Source of the DNA: Patiria pectinifera
Lineage: Eukaryota; Echinodermata; Asteroidea; Valvatida; Asterinidae
Assembly (NCBI GenBank): GCA_029964075.1
Contig: CM057136.1
Coordinates: forward strand, 7,440,001-7,504,000
DNA: 64,000 nt
Reading direction: 5' to 3'
Under the pieces are notes generated by a model. It made no database searches. It was not told the DNA's origin and saw nothing but the letters and a program-made list of their open reading frames with translations. Every line of letters begins with the position of its first letter. Position 1 is the first letter of the stretch. The translations under genes and the position numbers were made by a program. This document shows, in pieces, positions 1 through 8,116 of the stretch.

Positions 1-87
1 CCTAGCGACCAACAAATAGAAAAAGAACTGGCGTTTATCGCGGGAGGAACGCTATTGGTGGGCTTCTTGGCTTACAAATACCTTTAA
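1..87 (+). CDS. C-terminal end of a small membrane protein (cut by window edge)
   Basis: Reading frame 1 is open from the first base to a TAA at 85-87 and gives 28 residues. The last ~18 are hydrophobic (GGTLLVGFLAYKYL at the end), which fits a C-terminal membrane anchor. The next gene starts only 22 bases later, in the same tightly packed style as the rest of the virus-like block, so this is most likely the tail of another gene of that element. The rest of the gene is outside the window and the function cannot be told. Two other proteins of this block also end in a hydrophobic anchor. Confidence 0.55.
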   Translation, partial: PSDQQIEKELAFIAGGTLLVGFLAYKYL

Positions 88-109
88 ATTTAAAACTCGT
101 ATAAATAAA

Positions 110-1377
110 ATGAATGCGTATGGAAAAAAGCTCAATCCCAGCAGGCTATTAAAAATACCCAGATCTATCAAGGGTGAGAGAAAAGAGGTGGTCATTACCC
201 ACAATCCTAGTAGTATATCGGCGGGGCAAACGCTGAGGGTCAAGTTTCCTCAATTGGGTGTAGACGACGTGATCGTACCCGGCACTTGTAAACTAGCTTT
301 CAATTTAGAACTCGAAGGTGGAAGTGACAACAATAGAACCATTTTTGGTAATTTGGCCAGAAATTTAGTCAGCGAAATCAGCGTCAGGCTTCAAGGTCAC
401 GAAATTGTGAGTTATCGTCACGCCGACGTGTATCACAATTTTAAAGACAATTGGCTCAACAGCTCGACGACTCGAAACATGGCGTACTCGGGCATAGAAA
501 AAGAAAATGTGTCTAAACTAAGAACTGGAGCTCAAGATGCTAACGCGGGCGCCAACAGCGGTAAAGATCAAGCTATCGCGGATGCCTATGGTAACAGATA
601 TTGCATTCCCCTAGACATTGACATACTGACTTCGCATCACCCTTTTTACCCCAGCGGTTTAAAACAACCTCTGACGTACGAGATAAAGTTTAACGATCAC
701 GATAAAGTAGTCAACAGTTCAGATACGGCGGCGATGTATTCTATCTCAGACTTATCTCTCGAATACGAAGTGGTGACCAACAGAGACCTAGCTATCACCA
801 TCAGGAATAAACACAAGGGGTTAATGCAATATCTGTTTGATAAAATCCACTCGCTAGAAGTTAGATCCGTCAACAAATCGGACACGCTTTGGAACGTCAG
901 CGTCAATCAACCCATCAGGAGTCTCAAGGGTATTTTGTTTTGTTTAAAGATCCCGCTGAGAAAAATCCGCAGCGGTTTTATAATCCAAAACTAACCAAAA
1001 CATCGGTGACCGTAGAAGGTAAACCCAATCAACTCTACAGTCAAGGCATGTCTCAGTATCAACACTGGAACGAAATTATCAAGTTCTTTGGAGACAGCGA
1101 TACCGAAAGCGGGCGCGGAGTAGCTAAAGACTTACATATGACGGGTTGTGACCTCGGAGACTATCTAAAAAACAAGTACGGTCTGTGGCTCGATTTTAGA
1201 AGTAACGACGACAATTCCGCTCACGGATCTGGTAGAAAAATCGGAGACGGAGGAGGCATCAACATTCAATTTACCAGAGAAGCTGAAAGTGAAGGTGACC
1301 TCACGATGTACGTATTTTTAGTCATGGATGCTCAATTGAACTTGGAAGACGGAAATTTTAAATCTCTGTTAAGTTAA
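110..1377 (+). pseudogene. Major capsid protein gene of a Polinton/PLV-like virus, broken by one frameshift
   Basis: Two overlapping open frames (110-994 and one ending at 1377) together cover about 420 codons, a usual size for a double-jelly-roll major capsid protein. The N-terminal part has the DDVIVPGT strand and the C-terminal part has VEGKPNQLY, LWLDFR and a final MDAQLN stretch; I recognise these as features of a capsid family found in invertebrate genomes and Polinton/PLV-like elements. The change of frame falls in the T-rich run near 930-946. The geometry fits loss of one base in this copy. The first frame then runs on for about 17 unrelated codons to a stop at 994. The next gene starts one base after the stop and is the packaging ATPase, which fits a capsid-ATPase module. 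The break could be a sequencing error in a homopolymer or true decay of an integrated copy. I infer the fold from family recognition, not from a structure. Confidence 0.75.
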
Positions 1378-1378
1378 A

Positions 1379-1987
1379 ATGACACAACCGCATTGCGCTT
1401 TAATCGTCGGCAAAACAAATTCGGGCAAAACCAAATGGATTTTGGATCTGTTAGAGTCAGATTATAAAAACACATTTGAGGCGATAGTCATCATTTGCCC
1501 TACCATATTTAAAAACAAAACCTACATCGAAAGAAAGTGGATTCAAGCAGATCCCGAGGTATACCTCTGCGATCCGGAATTGTACAAGATGACGCTCAAC
1601 GAAGCGATCGATTTTTACAGTAAAATATTCGAAGGTGTTGCCACGCTGTTTATCGTGGACGATTGCTCTTCGGATCAAGAGATTAAATATCGTAAAAAGA
1701 CGTGCGCTTTAAGCAAGATGGCATTTAGCGGAAGACACGTAAATCACAGCTGTTGGTTACTGACCCAAAAGTACAACAGCGTTTTAAAAGATTATAGAGA
1801 AAACACGGCTTGGTTGGCATTATTTTACTGCAAAGATAAAACATCGTTTGATCAAGCGTTAGACGAAAACGACGTCGTACCCATTGAAGAACGAGATTAT
1901 ATAAAACGACGTTTGAGAGATGTGAAATATAGTAAATTGGTCGTATACACCGAACCTCCAGTTAGTTACGAGCTACTTGATAGCTAG
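1379..1987 (+). CDS. Genome-packaging ATPase, A32/FtsK-HerA type
   Basis: A 202-residue protein that should drive DNA into the capsid by ATP hydrolysis. A Walker A loop, GKTNSGKT, is at residues 11-18, with a preceding beta strand (CALIV). Walker B is TLFIVDD at 89-95, with the two acidic residues D94 and D95. A third conserved block, SGRHVNHSCWLLTQ, is near 117-130 and ends in the glutamine typical of this ATPase class. Length and motif spacing fit the small packaging ATPases of Polintons, virophages and related viruses. It starts one base after the capsid stop codon (ATG at 1379, preceded by an A-rich run), so the two form a unit. No break is seen. Substrate specificity cannot be read from the sequence. 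Confidence 0.85.
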   Translation: MTQPHCALIVGKTNSGKTKWILDLLESDYKNTFEAIVIICPTIFKNKTYIERKWIQADPEVYLCDPELYKMTLNEAIDFYSKIFEGVATLFIVDDCSSDQEIKYRKKTCALSKMAFSGRHVNHSCWLLTQKYNSVLKDYRENTAWLALFYCKDKTSFDQALDENDVVPIEERDYIKRRLRDVKYSKLVVYTEPPVSYELLDS

Positions 1988-2140
1988 GTGAGTAACAATT
2001 AATAGCTAGGTGCTCAAGTTAAATTACCTAGCTGCTTAACTAATAGGACCTAGCTTAGTAGCAACCTATTTAACAAGCTACACTTGTATTTCAATTTGTT
2101 AATCAATAAACGTCAACAAAATACATTTTGTTGTTAGTAA
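1988..2140. promoter_or_regulatory. Intergenic stretch with repeated CTAGGT/ACCTAG words
   Basis: This is the largest gap between genes of the virus-like block apart from its right flank. Just after the ATPase stop, TAGCTAGGTG occurs twice (from about 1982 and 2003) and its complement ACCTAGCT follows at about 2026, with a further CCTAGCT near 2048. One pair can form a short stem (AGCTAGGT with ACCTAGCT). AT-rich sequence leads to a small ORF at 2141. It may be a 3' end or promoter element; no function is shown. Confidence 0.3.
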
Positions 2141-2293
2141 ATGATAGCAATATTCGAGTATATGCAGTTTTTGGCTATTATCATCATATCGCTTAATTTA
2201 TCGTTTTACACATACGAATACCTTTGCTTTTGTAACAAAGTTGCAACAGCTACAACAAAATTAAATTCCTTTCTAATTAAATGGAGGACCTAA
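2141..2293 (+). CDS. Small membrane protein, 50 residues
   Basis: A short open frame begins at ATG 2141 after an AT-rich leader and ends at TAA 2293, overlapping the start of the next gene by 13 bases. Residues 8-24 are strongly hydrophobic (MQFLAIIIISLNLSFYT), predicting one membrane helix, and a cysteine-containing stretch follows. Small one-helix proteins are common in DNA viruses of this type. Its position in an otherwise unexplained gap, the single clear helix and the start/stop overlap support a real gene. Its size makes chance possible. No family is recognised. Confidence 0.45.
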   Translation: MIAIFEYMQFLAIIIISLNLSFYTYEYLCFCNKVATATTKLNSFLIKWRT

Positions 2294-2859
2294 AACTTAC
2301 TTTAACGAACGAACAAGATCACAACGCAGAACATAAAGATCGTTTGTGCGGTGTCGTAGCAGCCGGAAACTCTAGAAAGTACTTGGGAAAGGAATACAAT
2401 GTTAAACATATCGAAGCTCTTGACAGTAAAGAACTCGAAAAGCTGTATCATCTGTACGAAACTAAATTTGGAAATGAAATTGTTAAAACCGTTGGTAAAT
2501 ACACTTTAAGTCTATTTTCGAGAGTGTTAGCTGTGGTTACACCCGTACAAGTTTTAGGATATAACGTCACTATAGATTCTGAAGAAGAACTCACCAACGA
2601 CTTGAGTTCTGATCCTATTATAAGCGCGAGTATGGCTGGTATGTTGAGCGACGTTTGTTACAAGTACGGAACTTTAATATCACCCCTAGTTGCTACGATT
2701 ATCACAACAAAACATTTGAAATTTAATAAACCTAATATAATAAATGGAAGATCAGAAAGCAGCGACAGCAACGCCTGCAGCTCAACCAGCAGAGACAGAG
2801 ACACCCCCACCGATAAAAACAACGACATCACCGACGGTAACGAGAGTGACCAAGACTAA
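2281..2859 (+). CDS. Uncharacterised protein, 192 residues
   Basis: The open frame starts at ATG 2281 directly after an AT-rich leader (CTTTCTAATTAA). The first ~65 residues are charged. Residues ~72-95 (KYTLSLFSRVLAVVTPVQVLG) and ~120-150 are hydrophobic or mixed and could form membrane or core helices. The last ~38 residues are Ser/Asp/Asn-rich and low in complexity, and they overlap the next gene in a different frame (2744-2859). That tail may be real overlapping code, or a read-through caused by an older frameshift near 2730. No known domain is recognised. The virus-like neighbours suggest a structural or assembly role, which is inference only. Confidence 0.6.
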   Translation: MEDLKLTLTNEQDHNAEHKDRLCGVVAAGNSRKYLGKEYNVKHIEALDSKELEKLYHLYETKFGNEIVKTVGKYTLSLFSRVLAVVTPVQVLGYNVTIDSEEELTNDLSSDPIISASMAGMLSDVCYKYGTLISPLVATIITTKHLKFNKPNIINGRSESSDSNACSSTSRDRDTPTDKNNDITDGNESDQD

Positions 2860-3127
2860 AAATCCTAAACGAATTCAGCAGGGTAAAGCTTTAGCTGAGC
2901 ACAATAGACAGATGAAATTAAAATTGGCAAAAATGAACGTAACATCGGACGAAGCTACGAGCTCACCAGACTACAACTCTTGGGTCATGTGGGGGGCTGT
3001 AGCGTCTATAATAGGGGTGGGGCTGCTGGTACTAAAAAGTAAGGCAACTGCGCCGGTGATACAGCCAGTGCCGGTAGTCACGCAACCCACTTTACCCAGC
3101 TCCCCCAAAACGCTAGACATGGAATAA
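2744..3127 (+). CDS. Small basic protein with one membrane helix, 127 residues
   Basis: ATG 2744 is preceded by CCTAATATAATAA, which resembles the leaders of the other genes here, although it lies inside the upstream ORF. The first ~35 residues are Pro/Thr/Ala-rich. Residues 42-63 form a basic amphipathic helix (KRIQQGKALAEHNRQMK core). Residues 80-97 (WVMWGAVASIIGVGLLVL) form a clear membrane helix, followed by a Pro/Val-rich tail. This order (basic helix, then anchor) recurs in small proteins of invertebrate Polinton/PLV-like elements as I recall them, but no function is established. The overlap with the previous gene is 116 bases. Confidence 0.65.
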   Translation: MEDQKAATATPAAQPAETETPPPIKTTTSPTVTRVTKTKNPKRIQQGKALAEHNRQMKLKLAKMNVTSDEATSSPDYNSWVMWGAVASIIGVGLLVLKSKATAPVIQPVPVVTQPTLPSSPKTLDME

Positions 3128-3160
3128 ACCAGCAATTTAAAAATTGTTATATTAAAAACG

Positions 3161-3403
3161 ATGAGTAACTTTGACACCAACGGAATAGCAAATACGATTT
3201 ATCACGGAGCCGTCATATCGGGTCTTTCGATGGGATACGCCATGGTAGGAGCTAAACTACTCAAAATGAAAGCGCCGGATTTAAACAAACTAAGCGTAGA
3301 AGATGCGGCTAAATTGACGGGCATTATAAGTGGAGCTCTGGCCACGCAAAATTGGTTGGTGACCCAGGGTATACTACCAGGCAGTATAATGAAAACGGTA
3401 TAA
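3161..3403 (+). CDS. Small hydrophobic protein, 80 residues
   Basis: ATG 3161 follows TTATATTAAAAACG, a leader that closely matches the one at 7432. The protein has two hydrophobic segments, about residues 13-34 (YHGAVISGLSMGYAMVGAKL) and 50-70 (KLTGIISGALATQNWLVTQG), joined by the polar linker KMKAPDLNKLSVEDA. It looks like a small two-helix membrane protein and resembles a short conserved protein I associate with this class of element in invertebrate genomes. Function is unknown. Spacing to its neighbours is 33 bases upstream and 22 downstream. Confidence 0.65.
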   Translation: MSNFDTNGIANTIYHGAVISGLSMGYAMVGAKLLKMKAPDLNKLSVEDAAKLTGIISGALATQNWLVTQGILPGSIMKTV

Positions 3404-3425
3404 TTTAAATAGGTTTATTAAATAA

Positions 3426-4706
3426 ATGGCTGAAGGAGGATTTGACTTTGACCCCGTTGATGATTACGATTACGATAAAGACGATGATGATGATGTAGCA
3501 GAGACCAATTTGGACGACAACTTTGATGCGCCACCAATCCTCACTACCGACATAGATGACGTAACCAATCAAAAGACTGAAGGTGACAGCTTAGAAAAAT
3601 TAAGAATCAGGATCAATAATAGACGCATTGATGACTTTTACAATGCTAATAACACATGGAATGAATCAATATCTGCGAGATACGAAAACTTTATTTTCAA
3701 AAAAACTGGTTTATTTTATAAATATGGTAGAAAGTTAATAAGGTTAACAGATAGTAAAAACGTAAACAAATTTTTAGCCCTGAGTACTATAGAGGCAATT
3801 GCAAATAGTAAAAATTTAAAAGGTTTAAGTTTTATTAGAGATGAATTAGGCTTTAAGCCTTATAAACGTAAGACACTCAGTGACGATCAAAGTAAAAAAC
3901 TGAGGTTAATACAACCCGAGAGTATCCCCATGACAGAACTACCAAGCGTCACCGATGAGGTAACCGAAATTATAGACGATTTACAACGCGACACCGGCGC
4001 TCAAACAGAAGGATTGAATTACAGAGAACTCCAGGGTTTAGACAAAACTCTTCAGACGTTGAGAGGTAACCTAGAACTTAATTTAGCGCGTCTCACAGAA
4101 CTGGACCAAGAGATTGCAGCCACGAGACAAGAACTCGACGAATCTCACAGCGAGGAGGGTCGACGAGAGTTAAACGATAAATTGAGCGACTTGAACGTTG
4201 AAAGATCTGCCAGATTAGAAGCCGCAAAAGCCAACGAACGAGGGCTCAAAAGTCAGATCGCTAGAATCAAAGAAACGATTACTAAAATATTAGGCGACGA
4301 CACGACTCTGGCGGAAAAGATTAGAACTCTGTTTAGAGAACAAGGTGTGACCGTAGTGAGTATTTTAGCCGCTTTTAGTTTAGCCATCAGCACGATAGTG
4401 AGTAGCATCGTCGCTAGCGTGAGAGGTGCGGGTGCCCCACCCGCGCCATCGCCAACACCTGCACCAACACCAACACCAAAAGGTGGTATCAAAGAGTGGA
4501 TTTCAAAACAACTCGCTAATTTTGCATCTGCTCTTCAAAAACTGGGAGTGAGCGCGTTGGGTGCTCTGCCGGGTATCATAGGCAGCGTACTCAGTTGGAT
4601 ATTTAACGCGCTGAGTAAGTCCGTATCGTGGTTGGCCGAACACGTGTGGGCTTTGTTTTTGGGTGTGGGAGCCTTGGTGTTTGCGTACCTGCAAAAACGA
4701 TGGTAG
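3426..4706 (+). CDS. Coiled-coil protein with C-terminal membrane segments, 426 residues
   Basis: Starts at ATG 3426 after TTTATTAAATAA. Domains in order: a very acidic N-terminus (residues ~7-48, Asp-rich); a mixed region; a long coiled coil at about 200-290 with heptad-like Leu/Ile spacing; a hydrophobic helix at about 309-333 (VSILAAFSLAISTIVSSIV); a Pro/Thr linker at 335-353 (APSPTPAPTPTP); and two more hydrophobic stretches near 374-395 and 402-422. This is the build of a membrane- or virion-associated protein. The Pro/Thr linker plus terminal anchor also occurs in the convergent gene that follows. No enzyme motif is seen. The gene ends just before a strong hairpin at 4733. Confidence 0.65.
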   Translation: MAEGGFDFDPVDDYDYDKDDDDDVAETNLDDNFDAPPILTTDIDDVTNQKTEGDSLEKLRIRINNRRIDDFYNANNTWNESISARYENFIFKKTGLFYKYGRKLIRLTDSKNVNKFLALSTIEAIANSKNLKGLSFIRDELGFKPYKRKTLSDDQSKKLRLIQPESIPMTELPSVTDEVTEIIDDLQRDTGAQTEGLNYRELQGLDKTLQTLRGNLELNLARLTELDQEIAATRQELDESHSEEGRRELNDKLSDLNVERSARLEAAKANERGLKSQIARIKETITKILGDDTTLAEKIRTLFREQGVTVVSILAAFSLAISTIVSSIVASVRGAGAPPAPSPTPAPTPTPKGGIKEWISKQLANFASALQKLGVSALGALPGIIGSVLSWIFNALSKSVSWLAEHVWALFLGVGALVFAYLQKRW

Positions 4707-4732
4707 TAATAGTTGTAATCAAGTTTAAACAA

Positions 4733-4779
4733 AAAAAAATAAGCCTTACCAGCGCAAAGTTGGTAAGGCTTATTTTTTT
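4733..4779. terminator. Perfect 19-bp hairpin between convergent genes
   Basis: Bases 4733-4751 and 4761-4779 are exact reverse complements (AATAAGCCTTACCA arm core) around a 9-base loop. The stem is flanked by an A-run on the left and a T-run on the right, so each strand reads as a stem followed by T's. It lies between the stops of the plus gene (4706) and the minus gene (4803), where a two-way 3'-end signal is expected. A role in transcription termination or RNA 3'-end formation is inferred from position and symmetry. Confidence 0.7.
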
Positions 4780-4802
4780 GTCTTGTGAGATTAGAGTGTG
4801 AC

Positions 4803-6198
4803 TTATCGCATTGCCTCGTAAGCTAAAATACCCATGCCAACGATAGCTAATATTCCTACCGTCAACGATAATTTTTCGTCTTGGTGAGTTTGTAGTTTCG
4901 TGGGCTCCTTTGTTAAAACTGTAGGTGCTGGTGTTGGTGAGGGTGTTGGTGCTGGTGTAGGTGATACAACATCGTTCGTCATAGGCTTTAGGGGTGTTGG
5001 TGGCGCGACGTCATCGGTGTCATCAAAAGAGTCGTCCGGTCGAGGTTGTGAGTTTAAATCTGGCACCAAACCAGTGTTCATACTCTGGGTAGCGATTTGA
5101 AGATTGTTGTTATAGCCGTCGTGCGTTCCAACCCTCAAGTTCATATCCGATGGAATTAAATACAACCCCGGTTTCACGACAAAATTTAAAGGCGTTCTGG
5201 CATACTGCAAAGAGTCTTGAAATTGATCGATACTCGTTTCCATGTCGTCTGCTGCATTGATGATATCTTCAACGATGACGTTAAATTGTCTCTGAGCGTC
5301 TAATCCGGTTCCCGGTGATAATACGCTCGTTTTTGTTTGAGCCTGCGCACCGAGTAAAGCGTACACGTAAGATCTAATTGATTCGTTGATCTTTATGATT
5401 CCCGCGGAGGTAAACGAACTCGTGTTGGGTATAAAATCTAACCAAGCCTTTTGTACCGATTCATTTTGTTCGATGTAAATAACCGTCCAAGGAACGTAAA
5501 GGCTTCCACTCTTTTTGGGACTGTCTAGACCGTGATAGCCGCCGTAAAGAACGTTGGGTTTGTTGGGTAGTGTTTTATCGTATTCACCAACCGCCACAAA
5601 CTTGCCTTTATTAAAGATATATGAGGTACCTAAACCGTTAGATTTTGTGTCTCTCGTCTGTTTAAAAGACTTGTTTTGATCTATGCCAAACAACAAACAG
5701 GTATCGGTAAATGCTCTGTGATTATAACTGTTGTCTAGAGCGTTAAATGCGTCATCTCCCGGTAAAGGAGCGGCAAAGTCGTACAGGATCTTTCTAACCG
5801 TAAAATATAAATGAAAGTTAAAGATGGCCCAAACGTAACGGTTGCTCGCGTTTAAAAGATCGAATCCAATACCGCAGCCCGTAGTAGCGCAGTAGATCGC
5901 AAAATTTAACTGATTTTGATAAAACGACATGGGGTGTGATTTCCAACGATCTACATCCTCGTCCGTCTCAACGTGAGGCAATTTGTAGTCCGAGGTTAAG
6001 TCGGGAAACATGGTTAAAAACCCGTTGGTATTATTAACTATGACCTCCAGTTCACTGGGTTTAGTGCTGTTTAAAAACTTTGCTTGGGGTGCAGCTTGAT
6101 GTTTTAGCTCGTTTGCCTTGGCTACATTTTGATTTACTTGTCTCGTTACCTGATCGGCTATCGATTGTATCTGCTTTTAACGACTTAAAATCACTCAT
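4803..6198 (-). CDS. Putative virion structural protein with C-terminal anchor; N-terminal frameshift
   Basis: The main open frame (4803-6011, 402 residues) contains NQLNFAIYCATTGCGIGF, a central IRSYVYALLGAQAQTKTS block, a Pro/Thr-rich linker (SPTPAPTPSPTPAPT) and a final membrane helix (VGILAIVGMGILAY). I recognise it as a conserved family of invertebrate Polinton/PLV-like elements with no proven role. The frame stays open upstream of the ATG at 6011 to about 6174. A short ATG frame starts at 6198 right behind an AT-rich leader, and the two are offset by one base at the TTTT run 6175-6178. The natural start is therefore probably 6198, with a one-base expansion in this copy or a sequencing error, and a full length near 465 residues. 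It is transcribed towards the gene at 3426 and divergently from 6240. Confidence 0.65.
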
Positions 6199-6239
6199 TA
6201 TTTTAGTTTCAGTTTTAATATAAAAAGACTTTAAAATAA
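6199..6239. promoter_or_regulatory. 41-bp two-way promoter
   Basis: Only 41 bases separate the divergent starts at 6198 (minus) and 6240 (plus). The stretch contains TTTTAATATAAAAAG, which reads on the opposite strand as CTTTTTATATTAAAA, the same word found before the gene at 7432. Each start also has an A-rich tail immediately before its ATG. A shared AT-rich core serving both directions is the simplest reading. It is inferred from position and word sharing. Confidence 0.6.
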
Positions 6240-7406
6240 ATGCATTCGTTTCACTTGTTTCAAAATGAGCAGACGTTTAAATTAGAAGACGTCGTAGGTA
6301 ATTTAAACGGTCAAAAATCTGTACGTGTAAAAAGGGTGATCTTTAACTCCGGATATTTTAATATTTCTAGCGCCACGGAGATTGATTGGTATACGCATAT
6401 AGACGGGAGACCCGCTGAAAGAGAACCTCCTGTTGGAGTGCATGGGTATAGTTTAGACCCTGACGCAATAATAAGAAAAGATAGAGATTTTATCGAATCG
6501 TTGATAGGTGATTTGCCCTACGACTATTTAATTAACGACGAAAATACTTTCAATAGAGTTATAAACGATCTTATAGAAGCGTATGGAGAAGAGAGACTAG
6601 ACTCTGCTTTAGAATTACTCAAAGAAGAAAAACAACAACTTTCTATAAAACAAAGACTTTTAATCGATAAATTGCAAATAAGACCAATTACAGGTGCACA
6701 ACGCAATACGCTTAAGTTTTTGGCAAACATTTTATATGACAGATGGGGGCACATCGAGGAAGGTAAAAGGATAGCGCTAGAATATATCCAAGGTACAATA
6801 AGCAAACCTAGAGCGAGAGAAATTAGGCAAGCTGGGATAACAATACGGGGGAGTCTTATCATATCTGGTGATGATTTAGATTTTATTTCTCCGAGTCATT
6901 TAGTGCCGTTACCAGCCGGAGTCACCGGTTCGGTCACCATCCCACCGGGGTGGTACGACGTCGATTGGTTCGATTTCATTTTAAATTCTATACCCGGGGT
7001 AAGTTTTAGAATATTTAGAGAATCTAAAAATGTGACGTTGGTGGTAACCGACATCAATCTCAAATTGCGCTTAAACAGAGAAGTCTCTCGATTACTTAAT
7101 TTACCCAAAGGAAGACTGGTACCCAAAGTGGTGTATACGGGGTCTTACGACGTTAATCCGTTTAAATTTTTGTTTATTCGCTGCCCGCAATTAAGTACGA
7201 GTGAAAACTTTTTAGATGGTCGTCCTTCTGACATCTTAAAAATCGTACCCGTGGCTACGCGCGAACCCGAGCCTGATAGAGTCGAAGATTTCAAGAAACT
7301 TAAAAACGGTATAATCGACAAACTGACATTTTCAATCACAGGTGAAAGGGGACAGATCATCAACAACAAGGGTGTGAGTATAATGATAGAGTTGGAGATC
7401 TTTTAA
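6240..7406 (+). CDS. Penton-like minor capsid protein (putative), 388 residues
   Basis: Starts at ATG 6240 after ACTTTAAAATAA. The N-terminal third is helical and charged (residues ~80-180). The second half alternates beta-rich segments: VTIPPGWYDVDWF at about 230, a VTLVVTDINLKLRL strand near 265-280, then FLFIRCPQL, DILKIVPVAT, and a final INNKGVSIMIELEIF. The order of a receptor-like loop region, an 'ILKIVPV' block and a closing beta strand after 'GERGQIINN' resembles penton or minor capsid proteins of Polinton- and virophage-type viruses as I know them. That assignment is by pattern only. It is intact and followed 25 bases later by the next gene. Confidence 0.5.
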   Translation: MHSFHLFQNEQTFKLEDVVGNLNGQKSVRVKRVIFNSGYFNISSATEIDWYTHIDGRPAEREPPVGVHGYSLDPDAIIRKDRDFIESLIGDLPYDYLINDENTFNRVINDLIEAYGEERLDSALELLKEEKQQLSIKQRLLIDKLQIRPITGAQRNTLKFLANILYDRWGHIEEGKRIALEYIQGTISKPRAREIRQAGITIRGSLIISGDDLDFISPSHLVPLPAGVTGSVTIPPGWYDVDWFDFILNSIPGVSFRIFRESKNVTLVVTDINLKLRLNREVSRLLNLPKGRLVPKVVYTGSYDVNPFKFLFIRCPQLSTSENFLDGRPSDILKIVPVATREPEPDRVEDFKKLKNGIIDKLTFSITGERGQIINNKGVSIMIELEIF

Positions 7407-7431
7407 TTTTAAAATGTTTTTATATTAAAAC

Positions 7432-8088
7432 ATGAGTATAGATAGTAAGGCGTTATACCCCGATATTTCTGGAGATGTACTCCAATTACGTAGTAACGAA
7501 GAAACAAAAGTGTTCAGACTTAAAAAGATTGAAGAGATTCGATCTTTAATCTTGAAAGAGAGAGACCACCGTGAGCGCACTTATAAAAAAATAAAGAGAA
7601 TGATCGACACTATTCATTACGTAGAGATAGGATTAGAAGGATTGGGGGCTATAGCGGGGGCTGTCAGTATTCCCGCTCTCTTGGGTGTTATATCAGCCCC
7701 CGTTGGATTGGTGCTAGAAGGAACGTTTATAGGCGCTTTTGGTGTAGATATTCTGCTTAGAATCACGTCTAAGCGATTATCCGCCAAGCTGAAAAAGCAC
7801 GACCAGATTAAAATATTAGCAGACTCCAAACTTAACACGATTGAAGAATACGTGTCTCAAGCCATCAACGACGGAGATATATCGCACGAAGAGTTCTTAT
7901 TGATTACGAGAGAGCTCGCAAAATTTAACGAGCTTAAGCAAAAAATTAGAACAAAGACCAGCACAAAGCTTCAAAAAATTAAAAACGATACAGACTTTGA
8001 AAAAGAAGTTAAAAAACGGGTAGACGAACGGCTGGCAAAAGAAAAAAAATCTCTTATCGAAAAACTTACAAGTTCAAATTCTCGGTAA
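7432..8088 (+). CDS. Helical protein with a hydrophobic hairpin, 218 residues
   Basis: ATG 7432 follows TTTTTATATTAAAAC. Residues ~15-60 form a charged helix. Residues ~63-109 are a long Gly/Ala/Ile-rich hydrophobic stretch (GLGAIAGAVSIPALLGVISA within it) that could be a helical hairpin in a membrane. After it comes SKRLSAKLKKHDQIKILADS and a lysine-rich coiled-coil tail. I recognise this build as a common uncharacterised family in invertebrate genomes, consistent with a conserved gene of these elements. A membrane-remodelling or virion-core role is possible but unproven. Its 3' end faces the TFIIB-like gene, 28 bases away. Confidence 0.65.
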   Translation: MSIDSKALYPDISGDVLQLRSNEETKVFRLKKIEEIRSLILKERDHRERTYKKIKRMIDTIHYVEIGLEGLGAIAGAVSIPALLGVISAPVGLVLEGTFIGAFGVDILLRITSKRLSAKLKKHDQIKILADSKLNTIEEYVSQAINDGDISHEEFLLITRELAKFNELKQKIRTKTSTKLQKIKNDTDFEKEVKKRVDERLAKEKKSLIEKLTSSNSR

Positions 8089-8116
8089 ATAAACATTATG
8101 AAAGCGATCCGCCGAG

